64,000 nucleotides of DNA, from NCBI RefSeq assembly GCF_024790395.1, contig NZ_JAJISC010000005.1, forward strand, positions 124,001 through 188,000, given 5' to 3'. The notes below the pieces were generated by a model. That model made no database searches and was not told the origin of the DNA. It worked only from the letters and a program-made list of their open reading frames with translations. This stretch comes from Halomonas dongshanensis. GTDB lineage: Bacteria > Pseudomonadota > Gammaproteobacteria > Pseudomonadales > Halomonadaceae. Of this stretch, positions 36,899 through 46,242 are shown piece after piece. Numbering within the stretch: position 1 is the stretch's first letter; the number at the start of each line of letters is the position of its first letter. Position numbers and translations under genes: made by a program.

Positions 36899-38145
36899 TG
36901 CGCGCGCCTCTGCAGGGCTTTTTACGCTGGCTCGATGCTCGCTTGCCGCTCACCCGGATGATACGCCAGCATCTCACACACTATTACGTGCCCAAGAACC
37001 TTAACTTTTGGTACGTCTTTGGCGTCTTAGCGCTGGTGGTGCTGGCCAATCAGCTCGTTACCGGGCTGTGGCTGACCATGAGCTATACGCCGACGGCGGA
37101 GGGGGCTTTTGCGTCGATCGAGTACATCATGCGCGACGTCGAATATGGTTGGCTGATTCGCTACATGCACTCGACCGGCGCCTCGGCGCTGTTTCTGGTG
37201 GTCTACCTGCACATGTTCCGCTCGCTACTGTATGGCTCGTACCGTGCACCGCGAGAGCTCGTGTGGATCTTCGGCATGGCCCTCTACTTGGTGCTGATGG
37301 CCGAGGCCTTCATGGGGTATCTGCTGCCCTGGGGCCAGCTCTCCTACTGGGGCGCGCAGGTGATTACGTCGCTGTTTTCCGCCATTCCCGTTATCGGCGC
37401 CGATCTTGCGCAGTGGGTGCGCGGCGACTATCTGGTCTCTGGGGTGACGCTCAATCGTTTCTTTGCGCTGCACGTCATCGGCTTGCCTATCGTCATTGTT
37501 GCTCTGGTGATGCTGCACTTGGTGGCGCTACATGAAGTGGGCTCGAACAATCCCGATGGTATTGAGATCAGGTCGCATACCGACGAGAAAGGGCGGCCGC
37601 TGGATGGCATTCCTTTCCACCCCTACTACACGGTGAAGGATCTGGTCGGTGTGGCGATCTTTCTCTTCGTCTTCGCCGCCGTGATTTTCTATTTCCCCGA
37701 GGGCGGCGGTCATTTGCTTGAGCGCCCCAATTTCGAGCCCGCGAACCCCTTGGTGATGCCCGAGCATATTGCGCCGGTGTGGTACTTCACTCCCTTCTAC
37801 GCCATTTTGCGCGCCATTACCTTTGGCTTTCTGGGTCTGGAGGCGAAATTCCTGGGGCTCGTGTTCATGGCGACGGCTATTGCGCTGATGTTCGTGCTGC
37901 CCTGGCTTGATCGTAGCCCGGTCAAGTCGATGCGCTACAAGGGCTGGCTGTCGCGGCTTTTTCTGGCACTTTTTTGCCTAAGCTTCTTGGCCTTGGGCGT
38001 GCTCGGCGCCTTACCGCCTACGCCGCTGCGCACGCTCGCCGCCCAAGGCTGTACGGTGCTCTATTTTGCCTATTTTCTCCTCATGCCGTTCTATACGCGC
38101 TTGGAGAGACCCAAACCCGTGCCCAACCGAGTGACCATCCGATGA
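36898..38145 (+). CDS. petB: Cytochrome b of the bc1 complex
   Basis: This is the membrane core of the bc1 complex with two b hemes and both quinone sites. The 415-residue protein has about eight helices; heme-ligating histidines appear in YMHSTGASALFLVVYLHMF (spaced by 13) and in FALHVIGLPIVIVALVMLH. The Qo motif reads PVWYF instead of the textbook PEWY, a variant I recall from pseudomonad-type proteins. The ATG shares a base with the petA stop. An in-frame ORF from 36742 inside petA is not the start. Confidence 0.96.
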   Translation: MRAPLQGFLRWLDARLPLTRMIRQHLTHYYVPKNLNFWYVFGVLALVVLANQLVTGLWLTMSYTPTAEGAFASIEYIMRDVEYGWLIRYMHSTGASALFLVVYLHMFRSLLYGSYRAPRELVWIFGMALYLVLMAEAFMGYLLPWGQLSYWGAQVITSLFSAIPVIGADLAQWVRGDYLVSGVTLNRFFALHVIGLPIVIVALVMLHLVALHEVGSNNPDGIEIRSHTDEKGRPLDGIPFHPYYTVKDLVGVAIFLFVFAAVIFYFPEGGGHLLERPNFEPANPLVMPEHIAPVWYFTPFYAILRAITFGFLGLEAKFLGLVFMATAIALMFVLPWLDRSPVKSMRYKGWLSRLFLALFCLSFLALGVLGALPPTPLRTLAAQGCTVLYFAYFLLMPFYTRLERPKPVPNRVTIR

Positions 38146-38915
38146 GACGACTGCTCCTGACGTGGATCGTGGTGCTGTTGGCGTGGCCGCTTTCGGCAAT
38201 GGCGGCCGGTGAGGCAGTACTTGCGCACGCCATGCGCCCGGATGTCACCGACCAGGCTTCGCTGCAGCGGGGCATGCAGCTTTTCGTCAACCGCTGCGCG
38301 AGCTGCCACTCGCTCGAGTACCAGCGCTTTTCCCGCGCGGCGCAGGATTTGGGCATTCCGCCCGATTTGATGCAGGCGCATCTGATTTTTTCACCCGAGC
38401 TCACCTTGGACGATACCTTGAAGAGTACGCTCGCTGCCGAAGATGGTGAGCGCTGGTTCGGCGTGGCCCCGCCGGATCTATCGCTCACGGCGCGCCTGCG
38501 CGGTACGGACTGGCTCTACTCTTTTTTGTTGGGCTTCTATCGTGATCCAAGCGGCCCCTTGGGCGTCGATAACGTGGTCTATCCAGGCGTTGCCATGCCC
38601 AACGTACTGGAGCCGCTGCAGGGCGTTCAAGCGCGCGTATGTGGGACTACCACGGCGCCGGTTAGCGGCGTGCCTCGGGATTCGGTGACCGGGCGCTATC
38701 GCTCCTGCGATCTTCTCGAACTTGATCAGCCAGGAGAGATGACGCCTGCGGAGTTCGAGGCGGCGATGTTCGATTTGACTAACTTTCTTGCCTACGTGGC
38801 CGAACCTTCGCGCGTTCAGGCGCGCGCGCTTGCGCCCAAGGTGCTGGCCTTTATTTTCCTGTTCGGCGTGATCGTTTACCTACTCAAGCGCGACTATTGG
38901 AAAGCGCTGCGTTGA
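38142..38915 (+). CDS. petC: Cytochrome c1
   Basis: Cytochrome c1 passes electrons from the Rieske protein to soluble cytochrome c. The 257-residue precursor has a signal peptide (ending about AMAA), the heme-binding CASCH motif at residues 52-56, a likely Met ligand in YPGVAMPNVL, and a C-terminal membrane anchor (VLAFIFLFGVIVYLL) followed by basic residues. The start overlaps the petB stop (ATGA). No terminator is obvious before sspA. Confidence 0.96.
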   Translation: MRRLLLTWIVVLLAWPLSAMAAGEAVLAHAMRPDVTDQASLQRGMQLFVNRCASCHSLEYQRFSRAAQDLGIPPDLMQAHLIFSPELTLDDTLKSTLAAEDGERWFGVAPPDLSLTARLRGTDWLYSFLLGFYRDPSGPLGVDNVVYPGVAMPNVLEPLQGVQARVCGTTTAPVSGVPRDSVTGRYRSCDLLELDQPGEMTPAEFEAAMFDLTNFLAYVAEPSRVQARALAPKVLAFIFLFGVIVYLLKRDYWKALR

Positions 38916-39006
38916 CGGTGCTTACAAGGCTGTCGGCGTACGGCCATACCCGTAGCGGGGATTGGCATGTTATTATCGGCTATTGTTTCGATGCGAGGAT
39001 GCTTTC

Positions 39007-39633
39007 ATGGGTGTAGTGGCCAAACGGTCATCGATGACCTTCTACTCCGGTAACAACGATCACTTCAGCCACCGGGTGCGCATTGTCCTGGCGGAAAAGG
39101 GTGTGGCGGTCGACATCGTCGACGTCGCCGAGGAGCAGCCACCGGAAGAGCTGGCCGATCTCAACCCCTACAACAGCGTCCCCACGCTGCTGGATCGTGA
39201 GTTGGTGCTGTACGAGTCCAAGGTGATGATGGAGTACCTGGACGAGCGTTTCCCGCATCCGCCGTTGCTGCCGGTCTATCCGGTGGCCCGCGCGCAGAGC
39301 CGGTTGTGGATGCACCGTATCGAGCACGAATGGTGCCCGCTGGTCGAGCAGATCATGACCGGTGGCAAGAAAGAGGCCGATAAGGCGCGTAAAGAGCTGC
39401 GTGAAAGTCTGGTCGGTATTTCGCCCATTTTCGAGGACATGGCGTTCTTCATGAGCGAAGAGTTCTCGCTGGTCGACTGCTGTTTGGCGCCGATTCTCTG
39501 GCGTTTGCCCGAACTCAACATCGAGCTGCCGGAGAAGCAGGTCAAGCCGCTCCTAGGCTACATGACGCGTCTGTTCGAGCGTGACGCCTTCCAGGCTTCG
39601 CTCAACGAGCGTGAAAAAGAGATGCGCGCCTGA
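39007..39633 (+). CDS. sspA: Stringent starvation protein A
   Basis: SspA is a glutathione-transferase-like protein that binds RNA polymerase and adjusts transcription in starvation and acid stress. The 208-residue sequence has the thioredoxin-like N-terminal domain ([23 protein letters not shown]) and the helical C-terminal domain, with the family PHPP segment ([13 protein letters not shown]) that is essential in E. coli SspA. Start MGVVAKRSS at 39007 was preferred to 38962. sspB follows after 53 nt. Confidence 0.95.
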   Translation: MGVVAKRSSMTFYSGNNDHFSHRVRIVLAEKGVAVDIVDVAEEQPPEELADLNPYNSVPTLLDRELVLYESKVMMEYLDERFPHPPLLPVYPVARAQSRLWMHRIEHEWCPLVEQIMTGGKKEADKARKELRESLVGISPIFEDMAFFMSEEFSLVDCCLAPILWRLPELNIELPEKQVKPLLGYMTRLFERDAFQASLNEREKEMRA

Positions 39634-39686
39634 TTCACCCATGGCCCCTCACGGGGCCATTCACTTGATGGAGGAGGGAAGTCGGT

Positions 39687-40208
39687 ATGAAGTCGAGTCG
39701 TCCCTATCTCGCCCGCGCTTTGTACGAATGGCTGTTGGATAACGAACTCACGCCCCATTTCGTCGTGGATGCCACGCAGGCCGGTGTCGAAGTGCCCGAA
39801 CAGTTCGTTCAGAACGGTCAAATCGTGCTCAACGCCGCTCCGACGGCGGTGCGCGATCTACACATGGAAAACGATGCGATTAGCTTTCACGCTCGCTTTG
39901 GCGGCAAGCCGATGCAGGTGATGATTCCCATCGATGCGTTAGTAGCTCTCTACGCTCGTGAAAACGGCGTGGGCATGGTCTTCGGTCAGGAGCCGGTACT
40001 GGAAACTCCAGAGGCCGCGCCCAGCGAAGAGACCGCTTCCGGTAAGCCCGAACGTGCGCTGTCCTCGGTTAGCGACGAGGATAAGCCTTCGGAGAAAAGC
40101 GCCCAGAAGAGCGAATCGGAGCAAAAAGACACGCAAGAGAAGGGAAGCGGCGCTAAAGGTGCCTCTAACCCCAAGAAAAAGCGCCCTACGCTGCGCGTAG
40201 TCAAATAG
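39687..40208 (+). CDS. sspB: ClpXP adaptor SspB
   Basis: SspB tethers ssrA-tagged proteins to ClpXP. The 173-residue protein has an ordered substrate-binding domain to about residue 110 (SSRPYLARALYEWLLDNELTPH start), then a long charged flexible linker, and ends in the ClpX-binding module RPTLRVVK. The arrangement is exactly that of E. coli SspB. A terminator shared with dolP follows. Confidence 0.95.
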   Translation: MKSSRPYLARALYEWLLDNELTPHFVVDATQAGVEVPEQFVQNGQIVLNAAPTAVRDLHMENDAISFHARFGGKPMQVMIPIDALVALYARENGVGMVFGQEPVLETPEAAPSEETASGKPERALSSVSDEDKPSEKSAQKSESEQKDTQEKGSGAKGASNPKKKRPTLRVVK

Positions 40209-40243
40209 CGCTTTTCAATTCGGTTTTGTATTTCCCTGGTACT

Positions 40244-40275
40244 AAAAAAGCCTCGCACGATTGTGCGAGGCTTTT
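40244..40275. terminator. Bidirectional terminator between sspB and dolP
   Basis: AAAAAGCCTCGCAC pairs with GTGCGAGGCTTTTT around a GATT loop. A and T runs on both sides make it functional in both directions for two convergent genes. Confidence 0.9.
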
Positions 40276-40297
40276 TGCTGTGCCGCCAAAAGCTCAG

Positions 40298-40870
40298 TTA
40301 GTCGATATAGTCGAATACTTTGACGATACGCTGAATGCCGGAGACGTTGGATGCCACGTTGACGATGCGATCGCCTTCGGCGTGGGTCACCATGCCCATT
40401 AGGTAGACGGTGGCGTTTTCGGTCGTGACCTTGAGCTTGGAGGAGTCGACCTGTTCGTTGGTCGCCAGATAGCTAATCACGTTGGTGGTCAGCCAGGTGT
40501 CGGCCAGGCGCTGGCTGGCGGGTAGGCGGGCGGCAACGGTGAGCTCGTTGTAGACGTTATTGACGCCGCGCAGGCTGCCTGCGACCTCTCCAGCCTTGGT
40601 GCGTAGCTCGTCGGAAGGCACTTGGCCAACGAGCAGTACGGTACCGTTGTAGCTGTGGGCGCGAATGCGGGCATCGTTCAGACGGCCATCGGCGCGTGCC
40701 AGTGCGCGCTCCACTTCACGCTCGATGGTGGCATCGACGGCTTGAACGTCGTCGCTGCGTTGGCCGTAGTTGCTCGGGTTGGAGGCGCTGTTGTTGGCGC
40801 ACCCTGCCACGATCACCAGAGAGGAGAGCACAAGCGCCAAAAGGCCGCGCTTGAAATGGCGTTGGGTCAT
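40298..40870 (-). CDS. dolP: Outer-membrane lipoprotein DolP (YraP) with two BON domains
   Basis: DolP is a division-site outer-membrane lipoprotein supporting envelope integrity and BAM function. The 190-residue precursor has a lipobox VAGC with the lipidated Cys24, then two BON domains (about 45-110 and 120-190) of alternating strands and helices. The start at 40870 places the signal peptide properly. It is the last gene of lpoA-yraN-diaA-dolP, the conserved yraMNOP order. Confidence 0.93.
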   Translation of the reverse strand: MTQRHFKRGLLALVLSSLVIVAGCANNSASNPSNYGQRSDDVQAVDATIEREVERALARADGRLNDARIRAHSYNGTVLLVGQVPSDELRTKAGEVAGSLRGVNNVYNELTVAARLPASQRLADTWLTTNVISYLATNEQVDSSKLKVTTENATVYLMGMVTHAEGDRIVNVASNVSGIQRIVKVFDYID

Positions 40871-40939
40871 CGTCGTAATTCCTATTAGTAAAAGAGCAAA
40901 GGTTAACAAAGGGGAAAGCGAAACGGGTAGTGCTCGATA

Positions 40940-41934
<995 letters not shown>

Positions 41935-41937
41935 GGC

Positions 41938-43443
41938 TTACTCTTCGCTGCTACCGAGTCCTGGTACCAGGATGGGCGCGGGCGCGCCGTTCTGGAATTT
42001 GGCCCAGGGCAGTTCGCGGTAGATGCGGCCATCGGCGGTGAGATAGAGGCGCCCGGTGCTGCCGTTGAAGCTCTCAAGCGAGGAGAGATCCGACAGGTGG
42101 CGGGCAATCTCATAGGCGTCTACGCCCATGGCCATCAGGCGGAACATCGAGGCGTCCGACTCTTCGCGCAGCTGCTGGTAGGTACCGTAGAAGGGCAGTA
42201 CCTCTTCACCGCCCGCGGCGGCGTCGGGAATCTGCCACGGGATGTCCATGAACATCACGTCATTCAGATCCTGATCCAGACGCGTTTGCAGGCGCCCTTC
42301 GTGGAGCTGTGACGTAGCGTAGATGGGCAGATCCGGCGCGTAGTAGTAGTCCATGGTGGGCGGCACCTGGCGCGCATACTCCGGCAGGGCAAGCAGGAAC
42401 AGGGCGTCGATGTTGCCAAGCTGAGCGCGCTCGCCGCTAACGTTGAGCGCGGTGCGTACGGCGTTGGAAACCGGTGCTTCGGGGTTGTAGCGCACGGCAT
42501 TGGTCACGTCGCCGCCCAGGCGCTGCCACTCGTTCCAAAACGCCTCTCCCACGCGACGGCCCCAGTCGTTGTCGGGAACCATCACGGCCATTTGGCGATG
42601 TCCATCTTGCCACGCGCGTTGAGCGGCTTGGCGCGCCTCGTCTTCGGCGGAGAGGCCGTACTGGAAGAGGCGTTGAGCTTGGTTATGCGCGCCCTGACCA
42701 TAGTTCAGCGCCAAGGTGGGGACCGGCACGCTATCTCGCTGTTCGAGCTGAGTGACCTGGTCTTTGTCGAGCGGGCCGACGACGACCTGAGCATCCATCT
42801 GCTCGGCGCGGCCGTAGATATCGTCGAGCGAATACTGCGAGGCATCCAGGAAAGCAAGCTGAACGTTGTCGCCGGTCGCTTCGTGGTGGCGGCGCATCGC
42901 CGTGGAAATCGTCTCGGCAACGCCGCTCAGCGCACCGGACTCCGGCAGAGCGACGAGGATGCGGGATACGTTCTGACCTTCGAGCTCGGGCAGGGTGATG
43001 TCGACCGGTGCCTGGGTGTCGGCGCCTTCACGCGCCCAACGCTGGCGCTCGGTGAGCGTTTCGCGCTGGTCGTCCTGCAGGCGAATGTCGCTATCCAGCA
43101 GTGACGTGGCGCGCAGTACACCTTGGCGGTCGTTCAGCGCGCGGGCGAGTTCGGAGTACAGCAGCGCCCAGCGAACGCGTTCGGCATCGGGCAGGGCGGA
43201 TTCATCGACGGCGTTGGCCGCGTCATAGGCGCCTTGGCGGTCGCCCTGGCGAGCGAGAATGGAGGCCGCTTCGAGCCGCGTCCTGGCGGCTTGTTCGGGG
43301 GCTTGCTGTTCAGCTTGGCTGAGTAGACGGCTGGCATCCTGGTCGGAGGCGCGGTCGACTACGCTGGGGGGTTGCATGGCACAGCCCGCCAGGAGTAGAG
43401 CCGTGAGCGCAGAGGCCAGAAAGCCACGAAGTGACTGTTTCAT
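41938..43443 (-). CDS. lpoA: Penicillin-binding protein activator LpoA
   Basis: LpoA is an outer-membrane lipoprotein that activates the peptidoglycan synthase PBP1A from outside. The 501-residue precursor has a lipobox LLAGC with Cys21, a TPR-like helical N-terminal part (to about 140) and a periplasmic-binding-protein-like domain starting at about residue 155 (VSRILVALPESGALSG). It is shorter than E. coli LpoA, mainly from a reduced middle region. It heads the minus-strand yraMNOP-like operon and is divergent from rsmI. Confidence 0.92.
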   Translation of the reverse strand: MKQSLRGFLASALTALLLAGCAMQPPSVVDRASDQDASRLLSQAEQQAPEQAARTRLEAASILARQGDRQGAYDAANAVDESALPDAERVRWALLYSELARALNDRQGVLRATSLLDSDIRLQDDQRETLTERQRWAREGADTQAPVDITLPELEGQNVSRILVALPESGALSGVAETISTAMRRHHEATGDNVQLAFLDASQYSLDDIYGRAEQMDAQVVVGPLDKDQVTQLEQRDSVPVPTLALNYGQGAHNQAQRLFQYGLSAEDEARQAAQRAWQDGHRQMAVMVPDNDWGRRVGEAFWNEWQRLGGDVTNAVRYNPEAPVSNAVRTALNVSGERAQLGNIDALFLLALPEYARQVPPTMDYYYAPDLPIYATSQLHEGRLQTRLDQDLNDVMFMDIPWQIPDAAAGGEEVLPFYGTYQQLREESDASMFRLMAMGVDAYEIARHLSDLSSLESFNGSTGRLYLTADGRIYRELPWAKFQNGAPAPILVPGLGSSEE

Positions 43444-43568
43444 GTATCCTTCCTTAGTTTGAATTCACGCTGTCGCTACTCAACGCATATCGCAGAGACG
43501 GTTTTCACCGCGGACTGCACAAGCATAGCGCACCATCGAGGGAAGCCCTCAACGAATCGAGGATGACG

Positions 43569-44435
43569 ATGACACACCAGAGTCCGGGCACATTGTACGT
43601 GGTCGCCACGCCAATTGGGAATTTAGACGACCTCACGCCACGGGCCGCCCGCGTGCTGGGCGAGGTCGATCGAATCGCCGCTGAAGATACCCGCCACAGC
43701 GCCCGCCTGCTTGCCCATTTGGGCATCAATACTCCCATGCTGTCGCTGCATGACCATAATGAAGCCAAGCGCGTGGATACGCTTGATCGTTCGCTTGTTG
43801 CAGGCGAGAGCATCGCCCTGATCAGCGATGCGGGAACGCCGTTGATCAGCGACCCGGGCTTCATCGTCGTACGCGAGTTGCGCGCGCGTGGTCATAGAAT
43901 CGTCCCGGTACCAGGCGCCTGCGCGCTGATCGCGGCGTTGAGTGCGGCGGGCTTGCCCACCGACCGGTTCACTTTCGAAGGCTTTTTGCCCGCCAAACCA
44001 AGTGCCCGGCGTCAGGCGCTCGAAGCGTCCCGAGCGGGCAGCGAAACGCGGGTCTACTACGAGTCACCGCACCGCATCGTGCATACCTTAGAGACGCTGG
44101 CCGAGGTGCTGCCCGAGCGCGACGTCGTGCTTGCTCGCGAGCTCACCAAGACCTTCGAGACTTTTCTCTCCGGCGTGCCCGCGCGCCTGCTCGAGATACT
44201 GCGCGAGGATCCCAATCAAAGCCGCGGGGAGTTCGTGGTGATCGTCGCCGGTGCCCCTGGCGTGGCGCACGGCTTTGAAGAGGAGCAGAGCATCGCTGCC
44301 GATGCGCTACTCGAGGCGTTGATAAGTGAAGGCGTGGGTATCAAGCAGGGCGCGGCGATTGCGGCACGCCTTCTGGGTGGGCGCAAGCAGGCCTGGTATG
44401 CGCGCCTGCAAGCGATCAAGGGCGAAGGCAGCTAA
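43569..44435 (+). CDS. rsmI: 16S rRNA 2'-O-methyltransferase RsmI
   Basis: RsmI methylates the ribose of C1402 in 16S rRNA, at the P site. The 288-residue protein has the SAM-binding TPIGNLDDLTPRA motif, AEDTRHSARLLAHLGI and the SDAGTPLISDPG loop. ATG codons occur at 43563 and 43569. The second is preferred because the GAGG site at 43559-43562 would directly abut the first. The position opposite lpoA is conserved in gammaproteobacteria (yraL-yraM). Confidence 0.95.
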   Translation: MTHQSPGTLYVVATPIGNLDDLTPRAARVLGEVDRIAAEDTRHSARLLAHLGINTPMLSLHDHNEAKRVDTLDRSLVAGESIALISDAGTPLISDPGFIVVRELRARGHRIVPVPGACALIAALSAAGLPTDRFTFEGFLPAKPSARRQALEASRAGSETRVYYESPHRIVHTLETLAEVLPERDVVLARELTKTFETFLSGVPARLLEILREDPNQSRGEFVVIVAGAPGVAHGFEEEQSIAADALLEALISEGVGIKQGAAIAARLLGGRKQAWYARLQAIKGEGS

Positions 44436-44510
44436 GCCATTGCGAGCACGGCGAAGATCGAGGTGGCGAAGTGCTACGTAACGTTACGCCGCGAAGATGC
44501 GCCGTTGAGA

Positions 44511-44539
44511 TTGAGGCTTGGCAAGGGCGCTGGTATGCT
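44511..44539 (+). promoter_or_regulatory. Promoter of rnpB
   Basis: TTGAGG (44511-44516), a 17-bp spacer and TATGCT (44534-44539) lie at the right distance for a start at the rnpB 5' end near 44547. Confidence 0.7.
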
Positions 44540-44546
44540 TGCCGCC

Positions 44547-44896
<350 letters not shown>

Positions 44897-44907
44897 AATT
44901 CCCCTGA

Positions 44908-44925
44908 GGCGATGTATACATCGCC
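44908..44925. promoter_or_regulatory. Perfect 18-bp palindrome between rnpB and rsmH
   Basis: GGCGATGTATACATCGCC is identical on both strands. It sits 11 nt after rnpB and 22 nt before the rsmH start. It could be a dimeric repressor operator at the head of the dcw cluster, or a hairpin (7-bp stem, TATA loop) ending or processing rnpB. No T-run follows. Confidence 0.5.
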
Positions 44926-44947
44926 CGTTGATCCTGTTGAGAGTGCC

Positions 44948-45904
44948 ATGTCTTCACCTGACGCTGATCCGGCCGTGTCTCATTTTCGCCATACCAGCGT
45001 CCTGCGTGAAGGCGCCGTGGAGGCGCTGGTACATACCGCTGAAGGCATTTACCTCGATGGCACCTTTGGCCGTGGCGGTCATTCGCGCCTGATTCTCGAA
45101 CGCCTTGACGCCTCGGGACGCCTGTTGGCGATGGATCGCGATCCCCAGGCCATCGAGGCCGCCGCTGCCATCGATGATTCCCGTTTTACCATCACCCGGC
45201 GCGACTTCGCCCGCCTAGGCGAGTTCGCGCGTGAGCAGGGCGTGCACGGTAAGCTTGCCGGTATCCTGCTCGATATCGGCGTCTCCTCGCCTCAGCTCGA
45301 TGACGCCGAACGTGGTTTCAGCTTTATGCGAAATGGTCCATTGGACATGCGCATGGACCCGACCCAGGGCGAGAGCGCGGCCGACTTTCTGGCCCACGCT
45401 AGCGAGTCCGATATCGCCCAGGTGTTCAAGACCTACGGCGAAGAGCGCTACGCCAAACGTTTGGCCCGCGCTGTCGTTACTCGCCGCATCGAGAAGCCGT
45501 TTACCCACACCGTCGATCTTGCCGAGGTGCTCAAGGCGGCGCATCCGGCATGGGAGAAGGGGCGCCATCCGGCTACCAAGGCCTTCCAGGGGCTGCGTAT
45601 TTATCTCAACGGCGAGCTCGATCAGCTGGACGCAGCGCTTGACGCGGCGCTGGAGGCATTGGCGCCAGGTGGGCATTTAGTGGTGATCAGCTTTCACTCG
45701 CTGGAGGATCGCCGGGTCAAGCGCTTCATTCGCCATCACGTGCGTGGCGATACGCACCTGCCCAAGGGCGTGCCCATTCGCGATGATCAGCTCAATCGGC
45801 GCCTGGAGGCGCTGGGCAAAGGTATGCGACCCGACGATGCCGAGGTCGATGCCAATCCGCGGGCACGCAGTGCGGTCATGCGTGCGGCGCGCAAACGAGG
45901 GTAG
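44948..45904 (+). CDS. rsmH: 16S rRNA (cytosine-1402-N4)-methyltransferase RsmH (MraW)
   Basis: RsmH makes the N4-methyl of m4Cm1402, the same nucleotide that RsmI methylates. The 318-residue protein has the SAM motif [12 protein letters not shown], the [12 protein letters not shown] loop and the [12 protein letters not shown] catalytic region. The start at 44948 gives HFRHTSVL at the expected position; an ATG at 44912 inside the palindrome is possible but would give an unusual tail. mraZ, which usually precedes rsmH, is absent. Confidence 0.95.
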   Translation: MSSPDADPAVSHFRHTSVLREGAVEALVHTAEGIYLDGTFGRGGHSRLILERLDASGRLLAMDRDPQAIEAAAAIDDSRFTITRRDFARLGEFAREQGVHGKLAGILLDIGVSSPQLDDAERGFSFMRNGPLDMRMDPTQGESAADFLAHASESDIAQVFKTYGEERYAKRLARAVVTRRIEKPFTHTVDLAEVLKAAHPAWEKGRHPATKAFQGLRIYLNGELDQLDAALDAALEALAPGGHLVVISFHSLEDRRVKRFIRHHVRGDTHLPKGVPIRDDQLNRRLEALGKGMRPDDAEVDANPRARSAVMRAARKRG

Positions 45905-45912
45905 GACAACGC

Positions 45913-46242
45913 ATGGAGCGCATCCTTCACTGGCTTTTCAATCTACAAGCCGAATGGCCGTTCAAGCTGCGCCTGCGGCCCTGGCCGGCTGCGCTGGGCG
46001 TGCTCTTTCTAGCCTGCGTGTTCAGCGCCTTGGCAGCGGTCACGGTGACCTACCAGACGCGCGTACAGTACGCCGAACTCCAGCGCCTGGAGCAGGAACG
46101 TAACCAGCTGCAAACCGAATGGGGCCAACTGCTGCTCGAAGAGGGCGCTTGGTCGACGCCAGCGCGGATCGAGCAGATGGCGACCGATCAACTGGGTATG
46201 CGCATTCCCGACGTCACCGACGTCGAGGTGATTCGACCATGA
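45913..46242 (+). CDS. ftsL: Cell division protein FtsL
   Basis: FtsL is a bitopic division protein that, with FtsB and FtsQ, activates FtsWI. The 109-residue sequence has a cytoplasmic N-terminus, a membrane helix (about residues 25-47) and a leucine-zipper-like coiled coil (ELQRLEQERNQLQTEWGQLLLEE). The end overlaps ftsI by 4 nt (ATGA). Assignment rests on position and topology, since the family diverges quickly. Confidence 0.93.
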   Translation: MERILHWLFNLQAEWPFKLRLRPWPAALGVLFLACVFSALAAVTVTYQTRVQYAELQRLEQERNQLQTEWGQLLLEEGAWSTPARIEQMATDQLGMRIPDVTDVEVIRP

